This document shows, one piece after another, positions 25,704-40,267 of a stretch of DNA of 64,000 nucleotides. The stretch lies in the NCBI RefSeq assembly GCF_000972845.2, contig NC_040021.1:12552908-12616907 (forward strand), written 5' to 3'. The stretch's first letter is position 1; each line of letters opens with the position of its first letter. Origin of the DNA: Larimichthys crocea (taxonomy: Eukaryota > Chordata > Actinopteri > Sciaenidae). The notes beneath the pieces were generated by a model. The model was not told the origin of the DNA. It saw only the letters and a program-made list of their open reading frames with translations, and ran no database searches. The position numbers and the translations under genes were made by a program.

Positions 25704-28700
25704 TGTTTCATACACCTGCCAAATGTCGGGAGTGCACCCAATTAGTTAAAGAGTCCTGGCCCACACACCTGTCTACCTGCGCGCTGACAATGGCCCACGG
25801 CAGCGCGCATAAATTTACACATTAATTAACCAACCCGGGCCATTAATTAGTCAGTCAGGAAACTTAATAACTAGCTACTCAATTGTAGGTTACACCAGGG
25901 AGGGGATAAGCAGAGCCACATGCGCAAACACCCAGCATGTTTGAACCCAGATACTGTATATACGATGTATTAAAAACTACTGCTCATATACAGAGGATTA
26001 AGGAACTTATTTTTATGAGAAGCTAACTAATTTATCTCCATTAGGAGGACTAAAAGATCCTGTATTGAGGCACTTACACTTGTGAATAACCTCTTAAAGT
26101 ACAAGCTGCTTCTGAAGACTCATTCACTTAAAGGTAATAATGTTCTTTTTTCCACTAATGATTCACCGTTATGGTGTGTTGCTATAGTCTCAACCTGCAC
26201 AAGAACTGAGGATATCAAGCTTTGTATGCTTTATAATTTATATTGATTCTGTGTCATCATGTGAGTATGAAGTGAGTCTTTTTTCAAACTTTTTAAAGAA
26301 TTACAAGAAGAGAAACACATGTTTTGAAACGTGCTGATTTCATGTGAAAGACAAGACACACAAGCATTCGTATGCCGTCAGATTTAGATGAACCACTGCC
26401 ATTTTGAATTAGATTTTCTAAGATCGCGTTCTTTGCTACACTTAAACTGCTTCTATAAATATGCAGCTGTTTGCAGAGGTTGACAACTGTGACGACTAAA
26501 ATACCTTTGGAACGGTTTGTTATGAGCAATCATGAAAAGGCATGAGTACATCATATTCTTAACACTAATTTATTTTATATCAATAGGATTTTTTTTTGTA
26601 ATGAGAATTTAAATAGAAAGCAACGTAGTTTTTAAATTTGTAATTCATGGCTGAAATAAACCAAAATCACAATCTCAGCTGTACATTGTGAGCATCAGCT
26701 TTAGTAGCGATAAACTATAAGACTGTATCAATTACATTATACTTCAGCAGTGCACCGACTTTTTTATAGCTCAAAGCCCATAATGTTATATAATATATAT
26801 AGTATATGTGAAGATTCACATGTGGGATGACCAAGTAATTCAGCCACCCTCTTAGCGTCTTCACTACCCCATTTCTACTCGTCTCTCCATCCATCAATTT
26901 CTATAGTCCAGCATTTAATATTATACAGAGAAAGGAAAAGCTATCTAAAGCCTCCTTCAGATCAAGCACCAGTGTTCTGTTTTTAGAGTGCTTGGGATTA
27001 AAGTTGTTTTTCACCTAATGTATACTTAATCTCTCATATTTGTTTGACTGTTTGTACTTGTGACTTACCTCTCTGTCTTTGAGAACTGCCTGAGTTCTGT
27101 AGAGCAGCAGAAGACGAACATCACTGTCTTGGAGGCTGAAGTTGCTCTCCAGGATCTGGAGCACGTCGATGCGTGGCCGCACAGGCAGCGACGCGTCACC
27201 GCAGAATGGATGTAGCCAAGCCAGGAGGTCATCTGAAGTCACCGCACTGTCGCTGAGAGAGGAGGGTGAGAAGGACAGCAGTCAGACAGGCGGAGTGAGG
27301 CAGAGTTAAAGAGACAGAGAGGGGAGGTAAGGAGTTGTAGAGGCTCTGAAGCTTCTAGAGTTATCAAGTGATATTTTAAGGTTGCTTTTTGGCTCATCTT
27401 TCTCCAGGCTGAAAAATGACATACACTTACCAAGAAACATGTTCACCACCACAAAAATGTTATTTTTTCATAGAAAAAGCCTGCTAATCAAATCAAATTT
27501 AGCCTTTTCAATCAAAATTGCTTTACCAAAAAAACTGTCTGTTCCAGGGAAAAGGACCTGCGGTGTCTGTATATATAAAAGGACTTATTCTGAGCTAACT
27601 ATACCACAATGATTTTTATTTTCAGGTGATTATACATCAGCATAGTTATGTTTACTATATTCCAACCAGAATCAGATTTATTGCCAAGTAGGTTTTCACC
27701 TTTTTTTTCTTGGTGTTATTGGTTCATAGCAAACAAGTAAATATATAGGGAAAAAATAAAACAATATAAATATATATATAAGTATGTTTTAAAATGAAAA
27801 GAGCTGAGCAGTTGTACAGGAACTACACGTATTTACCAGGTAATGTATAAATGTTCACAGTGCGCAGAATATTTTAAACAAACATTACATTTCTGCCATG
27901 TTGGCTGGTTGGTATGAAGAATAAGTCAAAGATAATGTTCAACAAACGGTCTGTCTAGTTTAAAAACCTTGACATGGTGATGCAGGACTAGAATTACCCA
28001 CTAACCATCCCACTTATTACAGGGCCACTTAGTAAAAAAAATCTATAATTTGGCACAAAATATTGATTATATTGAGCAGCGCTCTGCTATACAGAAATGA
28101 CAGACCGTAGAAAGCCATAATTAACCAGTCAGAGTCACCTCAGGCTTTAGGAAACTGTGATGAGACATTTTTCCGACATCTTCTGACATTTTAAAGACTA
28201 AACCACTTAAATAATCTAAAGACGAAATGATGATGAAAATAATTGACGGCTGCAGCCCCAATCCAGAGCATCCAATCCAATCTTTAATTATGTCACTTCG
28301 TGTCGACTCCACTGACAGGCAGCAAAAGTATGAGTCATTTTGTCACAAATCCATTGTTTCACTTTGATTTGTTTGGCTGATGGTCGCAAAAGAGCTGCCG
28401 AGGGTATTACAGGTGCTTTCAAAATATTGTCAGCTCAAAGGAGCTCCCAGACAGGTTGGCAGGTGCCTGTTGTTGATTCAACTATCAAACAGACACTTTA
28501 GTGGCATTTGACACTCAGCAGGTGTTAATTTGAGGTCTTCAATGGAGCTGAAAAGAGGCAGAGAGAGTAAAGAGAGAGTGACTGAGGAAGAGAATCCTCT
28601 TTGAAGCGGTGTGTATAATTAAAAAAAAACACAATTTTGAATTATGTACATGTGCTTGTGGTTAAATGATCTGACCTTCTGCTCTATGAAGATGTTTGTT

Positions 28701-29964
28701 TAAGGATGCCAATAAACATAATCAAAAGACGGTTTCTACACACACAGTAAGACAAGTGTGTGTGTAAATAGATGTAGATAACCTACCCACTCTGGACGTT
28801 GTTGTGCACAGCAGTCACCATGGCTTCTAGGACCCCGAGGGGTTGTGGGTAATCTGTCAGGGCGTCTGGGTCTCCACTGAAAAAACAAAGCCACATGACC
28901 ACAATCATTTTGCATAATACGCTAATTAAGATAAGATTTTCAAATTACCACAATATAGAAGGACAACAACTGAAAAACAAAAATCAAAGGCATTCTTCTC
29001 AGGGAAAGTGTTACTTAAAAATGTGTCTGGCAGCGATTAAATGTTTGAAGCAAACGCCGCTTTGTAAAAATTAACCATCAAGAAATGATTTTGAAGTCCT
29101 GGAGACACAAAGCAACAGAAAAACATTTAAACCCGACATTATAAGCTTACAGGCTGTGCGTTGGATAAATTCACCCGATTATATAATTATTTAATCATTT
29201 CATGTTGATAAGAGGCTTCTCTTTTTGAATTAGGCGTAAGTGAGATAACATAATAGTAGGTGAGCTTAAAAAATGTAATATGTGATCTTTTCTGCAGCAT
29301 CATTAGAGTATTTCCTGGTGTGGCAATGGGTTCTGCTGCAGTATGTGTATGTTTGGTGTATCTGTGTGTGTGTGTGTGTGTGTACTGTATGTCGCAAGCA
29401 GAGGGCCATTTTTCACAAAGACAGAAAGGCACAAAAAAGGGGGGGGGGGGGATTTCCCCTGACTCAACTCCCCTTTGCTGCTGGGCTCATGTGCGTACAC
29501 ATACACACAAAAACGTGCCAAGGCGTATGCATACACACACATACACATACACATACACACACAGAAAAATGCACACAAACATACAAATGATCTGGCAAAA
29601 GGTGGAAAGACGACGCAGCATTTTCTTTATTGCATTTTACCACTTACATTTTCTCTTCGAAGACACGCAAACACAGAACGGTTATGACAGATACAAAAGA
29701 TGGTCATTAGTGTGAGGCTCAGGTATGCCTGCCGCGCCAGACTGAAGGCTTCGAGAGAGCCAAAAACAAGACCGCCTCATTCATACCTGCCAAACACAAT
29801 GCTTCGAGAAAGCCCTGCAACAACAGACGCACACAAACACACACACCCACGTATGCATGCATGCACAAAGCCATACTTGAATGCATAAAGGGATATTCAT
29901 ATGTAAGAGTGACACACTCAAGGGGGAAAAAGGCTCCAGTGAATACATGAGGCTGTGTGTCCCC

Positions 29965-30001
<37 letters not shown>

Positions 30002-33000
30002 TGCATTGACACACACTGTGTGCGTGTGTGTTGCTGCAGGAGCCGAGTGAGATCTGGAGGGGAACAGCTGTATTAGGCTGCATTAATTATAAGAAGATAA
30101 TGAATCAGAGAAAGGGGGAAGAGCACGTGCGTGCAAGAAAAGAGTGTGCACTTGCGTTCATGGGGGATAGTGCATTCATGGCTAGTTAACGACAAATGTG
30201 CAAGTATGTGTACGCAACGAGCATGTGTGTAAATTGCAGGTGCCATCTATCTGCACCATGCGCCATTGAGCAGCCATAAAGAACCAGGAAATGAGGCAGG
30301 AATATAATCAAGGCGATTGGCACTCATTTATCAAGCCAATCAGATGGCCCAATGACATCTGGCCCTGTCAGTAAAATCAAGCTCCTCGCTCTGTCATAAA
30401 GGACAGAGTGAGGAGCTCTTCTTCTTAAGAAAATCTGTCGTTTTTTGGATGTTAAGTCAAACATCCAGGTATTTTTCGATGGCCCTAAAGTCCAAAAGCT
30501 TTGCAAGACATGTTGAAATGAATCGTCTCTCCCTTTGTTTGGAACGCTGGAAGCAGGAAGACACCAATAAAATGCTGAGAGTCCGACTCCCACAGGCAAC
30601 TACTGTAGATCTAATTCAACACTTCAGCCGTTTGTTTTGACAGGGTTTTTCGCCAACAACACGCTGAGCCCAAAGTGGACCAATGGACAGTATTTCTTCT
30701 GATAAGAATCAACAAAGATCAGGTAGTAGGTGGTGTATTTGGGTGGTCTTCAATATTTTAACATACATCACAAAGCCCGCTTTTGAGGTGGATACAGGCG
30801 CTGCTCTTAACATACATATATTTTTTACGAGCATGTGTGTAATCTCAGCGGACAGGTGTGAAAGGGATGCTTGTAGATGATGATGTTGTTTGACAAGATG
30901 CAACAGCGAATTTAGAAGAGATTAAAATAATAATAAAAAAAAGGCATACATGCGCTAACCTGACAACTTGATTTTCCTCTGGCTTAGTTAGGTTTGTCAC
31001 AGTGGGTGGTGTGTTTGCTAGCACACAGCATGAAGGCTATCCTATCATTATTAACGATTTTCTGAACAACTCAGCGCGACAACAACAACTAGAGAGGAGT
31101 TACAAGTATGCTGCATCATTTATGATTCATAAGCCAGTGGAAACAACAGTGATATCCAGAAAAACAAACACTAACTTCAGAGGCAGGTATAGAAAATGTT
31201 CTGAGATTTTAGCTAGATGGTGGTGAGGGATCCGGTAACTATGACTACAAGCAGACACTTTGTCACTTTTTTTAGAATGTTAATGTGTTAAACATGTTTT
31301 TTGTGCAGAAATAAACTAGAAAAGACGCCAGGAAGTCACTGTGCTCATTCTGTACATACGGTGTTCATGATTCGTTTTCATATCAATTACGTTGTTTAAA
31401 CAATGTGTTCATTATTAAGCTTTAGTGGAACTGGTAGGTTTATTATTGAACATCAGCAGAAGCCAGGCCAGCAGTTTCCCCCCTTTCTTCCAGTCTTTAT
31501 CACCTCCTGGCTCCAGATTCATAGTTAACGCACAGATATGAGAGTGCTATCGATTTTCTCATTTAACTCTCAGCAAGACGGTGAAAAAGTGTATTTTCCA
31601 AAATGCTGAATAACTCCTTTAAGTGTACAGCGAATTGTCAATGGAAAGATTTTATGTCCGTGTGCATTGACAAGGCTTGACATGATCTCACCATCACAGA
31701 GTTTGTGTTGAGCTTTCTACTGTGTGTGTGTGTGTTATGAAGAAACAGAGATGATACCTGAGTGCGGACACAACCCTCTCCACTGCGTCACAAAGCACCG
31801 TTTTAACAGACAGGTCTAGAGGTCCGACAGCCACACGCAGAAGCTCTCCAATGTGCTCCATGGGCTGTCCATCAGTTGCCATGGTGACTGCCAGCTCATG
31901 TACTTTTGACCTCTCTGATCTGGACAGATCATAAAGTTGACTGTAGTGCTAGAAGACAGAAGCAAAACAAGAGTTATGGGAGTTCATTTTGACCAGATGT
32001 GGGAAAAAGCAGAAATATTGGAAAGTATGAGGTGGTAGATTTCACAATATACGTTATATATAAGTTTACAGCCTTGTTTCAAAAATTTAAAATGCAAAAA
32101 TATTCAGAAAAGGCAAATAGTAAATAATGATGTAGGATGGCAGAACAAAGAGACACCTGAGATGATATTAATATTATACCATATTTCAAAGACAGAAACT
32201 AAAGAGAAAAATAAAGGCACGGTGTGTAGTAGGAAATGAAAAGTTTAGTGAGTGAAGTTTGTTGATGAACACTTTGTTCTCTACAGGTATTAACCCAGTG
32301 GGCAGCACTGGCCTGAACCTGCTCATCCTGTTCCACCGTCCTGCTCTGCTTTGCTTGTTTTTCTCTCTTTCAATAAGAGACGGCTGAAAATCTCAACCTA
32401 GAAAGTCAGAAATGGCATTTGGTTTTGTAAGTGGGTATGTCAGTCTGTCTCTGTGTGTGTTTAAACAGATGTAAGAATATCTTCTTTAGGAAAGGTAACA
32501 TATGTAATTATTATACATAATATTTCCTAATCTTTCCTTATCTTTTCAACAATCAATAAGCATCCCATTTGTTTTTAATTCTGTTGATATTTTTTCCCTC
32601 TGTTTTCTTTATAAACTCATAATTGATTTTATTCCTCCATAGGCAGAACTCCCACCTTTGAGTGAGCCAAGGTTGTGTATATGGAGGCAGAACAGATCTT
32701 GTTCAAAGCGTCTATCTCAATAGCAGCTGCAAATAGCAGTGGTCTGAAGGTGGTTGGTGTTTGTCATTGCGGCAAGCCAACAACAACAACACTCTCGATG
32801 TGCTTGGTCTCTCAAGAGGCTGAGACACAGGACTTCCAAGGCTGATTGACTGACAGATGCGTCTCCTCGGTAAATGGAAGTTTTAAATCAGCAAAAAAAA
32901 AAAAAAAAAAAAAAGCACAATAGCTGCATTTTTTTTTTCTGCTGATTTAGTCACAGAAAAGAAAACCTGGGGCTGTGACAGGTTTCAAAGACGCTAGATG

Positions 33001-36000
33001 CACAGTTTTATTGTTTGCCAGGGGAAAGACAAGAAACAAGCACAAACGCAGATCTGAAAGTACTTGTGTTTATACGTTTGACATTTGATAATCCAGTCTT
33101 CTTTTTAAATCTGGAAAAGGGTTATGATCTTTGCACCCAACATGTTCAGTGGAAGGTGCTGGAAGTGAGCCCTCGTTGATTCCCTGTGCGCTCTGAGCGG
33201 GACATTGACATTCTTGGCATCAAGTCAAGTTCAATCATTATTGGCACTGGTCACAGAAAAGGACGCCCTTTGTCACCTCCTCCTGTTTGTAATATTCATT
33301 AGCAGGATACTGATATTCATTCATGATCTATAATATTCCTGATATATGGACATCATGTATTCATGATATATGATATTCATATTATATTTATCAGCAGAAC
33401 ATCAAGGTCTAGCTGAAGACTGAGTGTCTGGTTGGGTGGTATCACTCCATTTTGTAGATAATGTTCACTGTGATCTCTGATCTCTGCATCTCAGGGTGAT
33501 ACAGTCAAATTTGAGAATATGTAAAAAAGTATTTGCCTTAAGATGAGGAGTAAGTGTGTAAAAGTTAGACCCATGAGCAAAAATCTCAGGTTTCAGACTG
33601 CTCTGAATGTTTCCAACATTTGTAAAATTGTTGCAGAGCTCTTTAATTGGTCATCTGCTTCAAGCACAGCACGGCTGAGCACGCCTTCAAATTTACAGGG
33701 GACGTGCCCATCTACCCGTTCAGTCTAGTCAGGGGGACATCAGTCATATCAGACAGAAGACGGGAAAATTGTTTAACCAAAATCAGTGGATAAAGTTTAT
33801 AGAAGTTGTATTTTTGTACAGTGAGCAGTGAGGCCCAATCCCCAGAAAAGCCCTCATTTGTGGTCTGATGAACAGTAAATTAAGTTAAATGAATTAAATT
33901 CACCTCGCTTTTGTCCGATCTAAGTTGTAGCTGTCGTATGACATCAAGCACAATGGGGGTTTGGAGGATGAACTGAGTGGTTAAATTAAGGGCAGGTATA
34001 AGATAAATAAGAATGAACTGTGAATCATGCAAAACTCTTCAGAAAAAAAGAGAACAATGAGGCCCCTTTAATGATTAAATGGAAGATATGGGGGTGGCTG
34101 TTCTCACTCAAAGTGGCTTGATGAGCTTTTGTAGGTCTTGTGGGCATAAGCAGCTAAGAGGAAAACTCTGAGGCAGACCCAGGATGTGAAGGAAGAGCTG
34201 GGGGAAAGTTGTAGGAAAAAGGACATGGATGCACGGATGTTTGCCTGGTGGCTTACAGGATAAAGGTTTTAGATAAAGGATTAATTTGCATGATACAACA
34301 CAAGCTGAATCATCACAGGAATGTATTTTTTTTTACTGTACTCTATATGATTAATTGTACATGATATCACAGAATCATGGAATAGTTGTAATACATAACT
34401 GTGCTACCTTACACTAATTTGTCCAGAGCATGGTTATGTTTCCACAGCTACTCTCTGGACACTCAGCAATGCTTTCAAAAACACTATACCAATGTACCAA
34501 CATACAATATCCGCAGTGTGTAATTTGCTGTCCTCATGGCAGGTCAAGGCGCCTGTGGTAGATAACTCCACGATCTGCTATTATTTCCAGCAGCTGGTCA
34601 CGTACACTTGATAAATGACCACAGTATAGCCAAACAGTGCCTACAGGGCTCCTTCTATCTATCTTTCTCTACCTATCTGCCCTTTTCTGGTTCTTATATC
34701 CTTTTTAACTCTCTCCAAGGATACAATCGCTTCCTGCCCCAGTAGAAGGAAGTTTGATTGTAGAGGCTGAACGGTGTGTGTGTGTGTGTACCTGTGACTT
34801 TAGCCTGCAGATAAGTAAAGCTTGTATCTTTCTTCACTATTACGGAGTGTATGTGCTTTTAAACGCAGATTTAAAAAAAAAAAAAAAGGCTAGATGTTGT
34901 AGATTTTCACAGTGTTGGGGTCAGAAATGACCAGTTTTCATGGATATCTTATGGTCACATAGCAACCCTTTCTCCGGCCCCACATTTATTTTGTGTATGC
35001 ACACACGCACACACATTCACAGCCATGGGGAGGTGATAGCTGGGTAAGTCAGTGTGACTTTGCTTAATTAGATACAGCATGGTGTACATACTGTATATAC
35101 GGCCATGTGACAGGGCTCATTTGAAACAGCAGCTCGAAGATTTACATTAATATACCCTTGAATAGTCCCAGTGAAGCTGGGAAGAGCTTGGTCTGGCAGA
35201 ATCACCTCAGAAATATACAACACACATACATACAGACACAATCCATATGTCCAAATAAAGGTGACCCCATGAACAGGCAAGGGAACAGAAAGCGAGTGAT
35301 CAAGTGTATGTCTCAAACGTTGAGAATGGGTCACTTAATCAAAGAAGATTTGGAGAATGACTATTGGCTCAATTTACCTGTTAATTAAGAATAAAAAAAG
35401 ACATGACAATTACCCATGTGTCCCTTGAGCATTACAGTATGTCACAGTACCTTATCATTGAGTAGGTTATTAGCTTCATCCAAAGTACAAATTTGCCCTT
35501 TTAGGAATAGAAAAAAATGACTAGAATGTCTTCTATGGTGTGTGGATTCAAATATTTCAAAAAAATAGGTGCAGTATATCATCATGGTCATACACCTACC
35601 GAAGCTAGGTCTATTTTTGGTGAGCAAGCACATGTCCAACAGCTCTAACAGTAATATTGTATAAATTTGAATGCAATTTCTATGAGCTTCTTGCCTAAAG
35701 CCACCAGATTTGACTGCATATAATTTTTAACGACTTACCGTTTAAAGCACATTACAAAAATTGTATTTTTTACGATTGTATTACTTCTGCTCAAAAACTA
35801 GTGAATCAAACAACAAGCAAGGGCAACAAAACAAGACATAGAAGCCAGTCCTCTTTGAGTCTTTTCGCCTCTGTCATTATGTCCACAAAAGCTGCTGAGC
35901 CCAGTTACATTGCCTGCTTACCCAGCTCCTGTTCTGACACGACAACAGCTCAGCTCCCTGTCAGTATTCCTCCGTGCCCCAAGCCTGAATACCTCCTTTT

Positions 36001-39000
36001 CCCAGTGGTCCAAAATGCTTGCATTACAAACACTAACACTCCCCCCAATGGTCTGGGCAGCCTGGCTAACAAACTGACCTAACATTAGCTAACGGCTATA
36101 GTTCACAGCAGCTTACTTTGCTCCATCAGGAAACTCTGTTAATCACAGAGAGTTGATGCACAGAAGCTAGAGGACATCAGAAAGAAAATCATAAAAAAAA
36201 TAGTGGGATTGGCAGAGGCACCATTCACCTGATTACAAGTCAGTGTATCTTGATTTTAATGTTATTTTATGGTAGGAAAGTTACACAATGGGGCTTTAAA
36301 CTCTGAACTGATCACACATAGTTTATGCTAAAGCAAAACTGTGATTCACTGCATCTACGTCCACAGTACTTGCATTTACGCTGCGTGTTCTGTTAACTGT
36401 TTACCACACATAAACAGGAAGAGGATTTCTCCCTCTTAAAAAATAAAAAAGGGCTTAAGTGTCTGGCAGATGGGGTCTACCTGCTGGCTGTCTTTGAGTG
36501 ACAGAATGAAGGCATGGCTCAGGGTGTCCAGGTGGGCCTGCGATTGCTGCAGGTGTGCTATAGCCTCATCAAAAGTCATCCCTGCTGGGTCTGTCCCTTC
36601 CTGCTCCCCACTACCGTCGCCTCCTCTCTTCTTGCTCTTCTCGCCCAGCTGGCGTAGGGATTTGGTGGCTCTCTTTAACACCTCCGACCTCGCCTGGATG
36701 CTCAGCTGGAGACCGGACAGAATGGATGGAGAGAAACAGAAAGAGGAGAAGGAAGGACGGGATACGGGAAAGCAAATCAAATTGAGCAAAAGGAGGGAAC
36801 GAGAGGTGCACACATTATATACATTAATTTCAACCCTAACATGTTGGGAGGCAGGTATAATCCAATCTATCTGTGCCAAAGTCACCATCAGGAACTTGTG
36901 TAGCCTGTGTGTAAGGAGTGTCTTTGTATGTCTGTGTGTGTGAGAGGGTGATCATAGCTGGAAGCCTGGGGTAATTGATTCAGTTCAGTGGGAGTAGGTT
37001 AACCATTCATGGGGAGAAAAGAGGGCCTTTGGCTATAGGAGCTTTTTACTCTCTCGCATGGAAACACACGGGCGCTGACAAGCTCTGCAAGAAGACACTT
37101 AAAAATCATCCAACTTCACACTTCCAGCTACCTCAGCTGCACACTCAGACATATGCTACTCATACTTGCATTTGCTAGATATCTTGACTGACAGCACTTT
37201 TCTGTGCCAGGACACGCTGATCTCTCAAATGGAGTTTCCTGATGGATACAATTGTGTTTTAAGGGTAAGTGTGTACATGCATTTATGCGTGAGGAGATAT
37301 AGAATCAGATATAGGAAGTTGCCAAAGGGTTAGTGTTGAAAACAGACTGGAGGTCCTATCTAAGATCAACACTTTAGAAGAGTGGAAAATGCCAACCCTC
37401 TCCGGTTCCCTACAAACTCTACATTCAGTGGGAGGTAACCTAAGTCTCAGCCATCCCTCTCTCAGCCCTTGCTTAGTGGGAAATGGATCAATCCGTCATG
37501 GGGGGCAATGGGGACATGAAAGGTTAGATAGACTCTTAACAGAAGGGTCAAGATTTTCCCTTTGAGGGTTAAAAAACCATGAAAAAATACATAAAGGAGG
37601 GTGAGGATAGAGGAACCGACCGACAGTGGGCTTCTGAAAAGTAATCTGCATGTTAAAAAGCACAGTGGGAAAACTGTGCCTGCTGGGAATTGGAGTTTAA
37701 TTGGCTCTGAAGTAGAGAGGGATCAATTAGCTCTCACAGAGTCACAGAGAACGAGAGGGTGCATAAGACAAAAGCGGAAGAAAAAGGGAAGGTCTGAGGA
37801 TGAGAATGAGAATTTAAAAAAACAGAAAACAGTGGGCGACTATTGATAAGGTGCACTGAGGCACTTTAAGTCCTCTGCAGGGCAATTTTTCAGAGAGCCG
37901 TAATTATGTGGCTGACATTTCTTGTGCAATTTTATAATTTCTTTTATAAATCATGACTGGTATGTGCTTTGAGGCAACAGAGTGTGGATGTGAACATAAT
38001 AATATATTTAAAATTAGCAAAGAGGTTTTGACGTTCCAAAAATTGAGCCAGGGGCATGAGAGATGACTGGTCAGGCGATGAAGAGATGAGAGTGAAGAAT
38101 GTGACAGTTTGATGTAGTGATTGGAAATCTCCACAATCCTTTCTTTTAGACAATATGAATCCTGCCTGGGTGGCTGCCTGGAACCAACTACGGTACCTTC
38201 TGTGCTGCAATTACAAATTGTCTGTCTGCCAAACTCCCACCGGTTTCTGTCTGAGACGGCTATAGAAAATAGAGCCTCCTTCACACTGTACTGTGTCATA
38301 CTACTTTTTCCTCTGTTCTGTCTGCTACACGGTAATTCATATGTTAAACATGGCTAGAGTTCAAAAAATGTAAAAACATCTCTACTGTATGCGCTTACAT
38401 GTTCAGCTGCATCAGGCGAGAAGGTGATGCTGTCCAGGAAGCGGACAGCATCAACAGGGATCAGCCTGTCCAGGTATTTGACGCAGGTGTCGTACGCGTG
38501 AAGGTAGTCCTGGTCGTTCTGTGGGGGTCTCTTCAGCAACTGGGGGTCTCCTTTCCAAAACAGCTTCTGCAGCCACACTGCGTGGACTGCACTGGGAGAG
38601 ACTGTTGCGCCTCCACCACCGGGCACTGGCAGCCGATTGGCGAGTTTGGAGATGGACAGCACGTTCTGACTGGTCAGGACTGGTTGCAGAGTGGCAAGTG
38701 GATCCAAGGATTCATCTGTCAGCTTACGGTAGTTCAAACCTGCAAGAGAGAAAGTTTATTATTTAGAAGGTTTACCTTTTTAAAGATTATTTTAGGGGGT
38801 TTTTAGTGGACAGTAGCAGCTGAAGAGTGACTGGAAAGATGAAATGCAGCAAAGGGCTGCAGGTTGGAACCATTGTCTTCACTTAGCTTTTGTAAACAGG
38901 TGAACTACCAGGATCCCCGGTAAGATGACTTTATTAGGAGTTAAATGTATGCTGACATATGTATAATACATTTTTGACATTAAAATAATAACATATACAT

Positions 39001-40025
39001 CTAAATGATGCGTTTTCCACTTCACCCAACTCACAGTGCACAGCGTGAATAAGTACGCTTGGAGGCATAGTCCTTGTTCATACGACCTCCTGTAGCACTT
39101 TACCTTGGTTTTTATAATTACACCATAAAATCTATGAAGCTGTCTAACATATTAAACGGTTTCTAAAGCGATTTATTCAAAAGCTCAACATGGTATTACC
39201 ATGAATAAAAAAAAACAACCCTTATGCGACCCTTATACGAGGAGTTAAATGTATGCTGATATATGTATAATACATTTTTGACATTAAAATAATAACATAT
39301 ACATCTAAATGATGCGTTTTCCACTTCACCCAACTCACAGTGCACAGCGTGAATAAGTACGCTTGGAGGCATAGTCCTTGTTCATACGGCCTCCTGTAGG
39401 ACTTTACCTTGGTTTTTATAATTACACCGTAAAATCTATGAAGCTGTATAACATATTAAACGATTTCTAAAGCGATTTATTCAAAAGCTCAACATGGTAT
39501 TACTATGAATAAAAAAACAACTCTTATACGAGGCCAGCTGTGTTTGCAGTTTGTGGAACATATCACACAAAGGTATGCTAGTCTTTAATATACTGAGAGA
39601 TGACATGTATGTTAAAAACAAAAACATTTGTGCATGAATTGTGTATACAGTGTGTGCATATATACATATTTACCTGCCAAGACAAAATGTAAAGCTGCAT
39701 TGTGAGAGATGCCTAGCATTCAAACTTCAGAAAGTGGCACTTTACAAAAGAGATGCCTAGTTGAAGGCACTTTATACTATGTATACAGTACAGACTATAC
39801 TGCTGTGTTCACATATAGTGTGTGTAAACCATGCAGGATAATTAAATTGTGATTTGATATGCAGAGGATGTTCAATATTCTATTACATGACCCGAAAGAG
39901 AAATGCACAGTGTGTGTGTGAAAGTGGTTATGTCTGTCTTAGTCTGCATGCAAAGGTGTAGAGTTTGTCTGTAGATCTATCCGTGTGAATCAAATCTCCT
40001 ACCACTGCAACTCTGTGTGTGTGTT

Positions 40026-40057
<32 letters not shown>

Positions 40058-40203
40058 CGAATGGTGTGCTCTTGGTCTCCAGCACTATCAGACAGACACA
40101 TTACTGTGGCAACACCACAGCCTGTCTGGGCTTTAAATATTTAACATTGGTCTGCCTGTGGGGAGGGCTCTGTCAATGCTGCTCAGGGAATGCCTCACAC
40201 ACA

Positions 40204-40267
<64 letters not shown>

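Larger units (their letters stand above)
7857..27068 (-). other. nbas intron w10-w11 (19212 bp), the largest
   Basis: It contains several CA/GT microsatellites, a LINE 3' end (9330-9645), a complex fish repeat (16600-17012), two further repeat remnants at 23.1 and 23.5 kb, a DR1 motif (20115-20127) and a homeodomain-type motif cluster (25609-25850). I see no nested gene. The longest open frames (for example 10929-11348 on plus) show no recognisable protein. Confidence 0.8.
27253..28786 (-). other. nbas intron w9-w10 (1534 bp)
   Basis: Two adjacent mobile-element fragments occupy about 27605-27800, and a hAT-type MITE remnant lies at 28135-28258. The remainder shows nothing recognisable. Confidence 0.8.
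28877..31757 (-). other. nbas intron w8-w9 (2881 bp)
   Basis: It is dominated by CA/GT simple sequence between 29345 and 30030. A dispersed-repeat remnant lies at about 31440-31625. Open frames in the microsatellite stretch are repeat artefacts. Confidence 0.8.

Noticed and set aside
29260..29715. 151-codon plus-strand open frame and its overlaps
   Set aside because: It is built from GT/CA microsatellite and homopolymers (Cys/Val and Thr/His runs).
36470..36943. 157-codon plus-strand open frame
   Set aside because: It overlaps exon w7 in antisense and runs into intron; no recognisable protein.
38399..38806. 135-codon plus-strand open frame
   Set aside because: It is antisense to exon w6 and shows no family resemblance; the GC-rich exon keeps the opposite strand open by chance.
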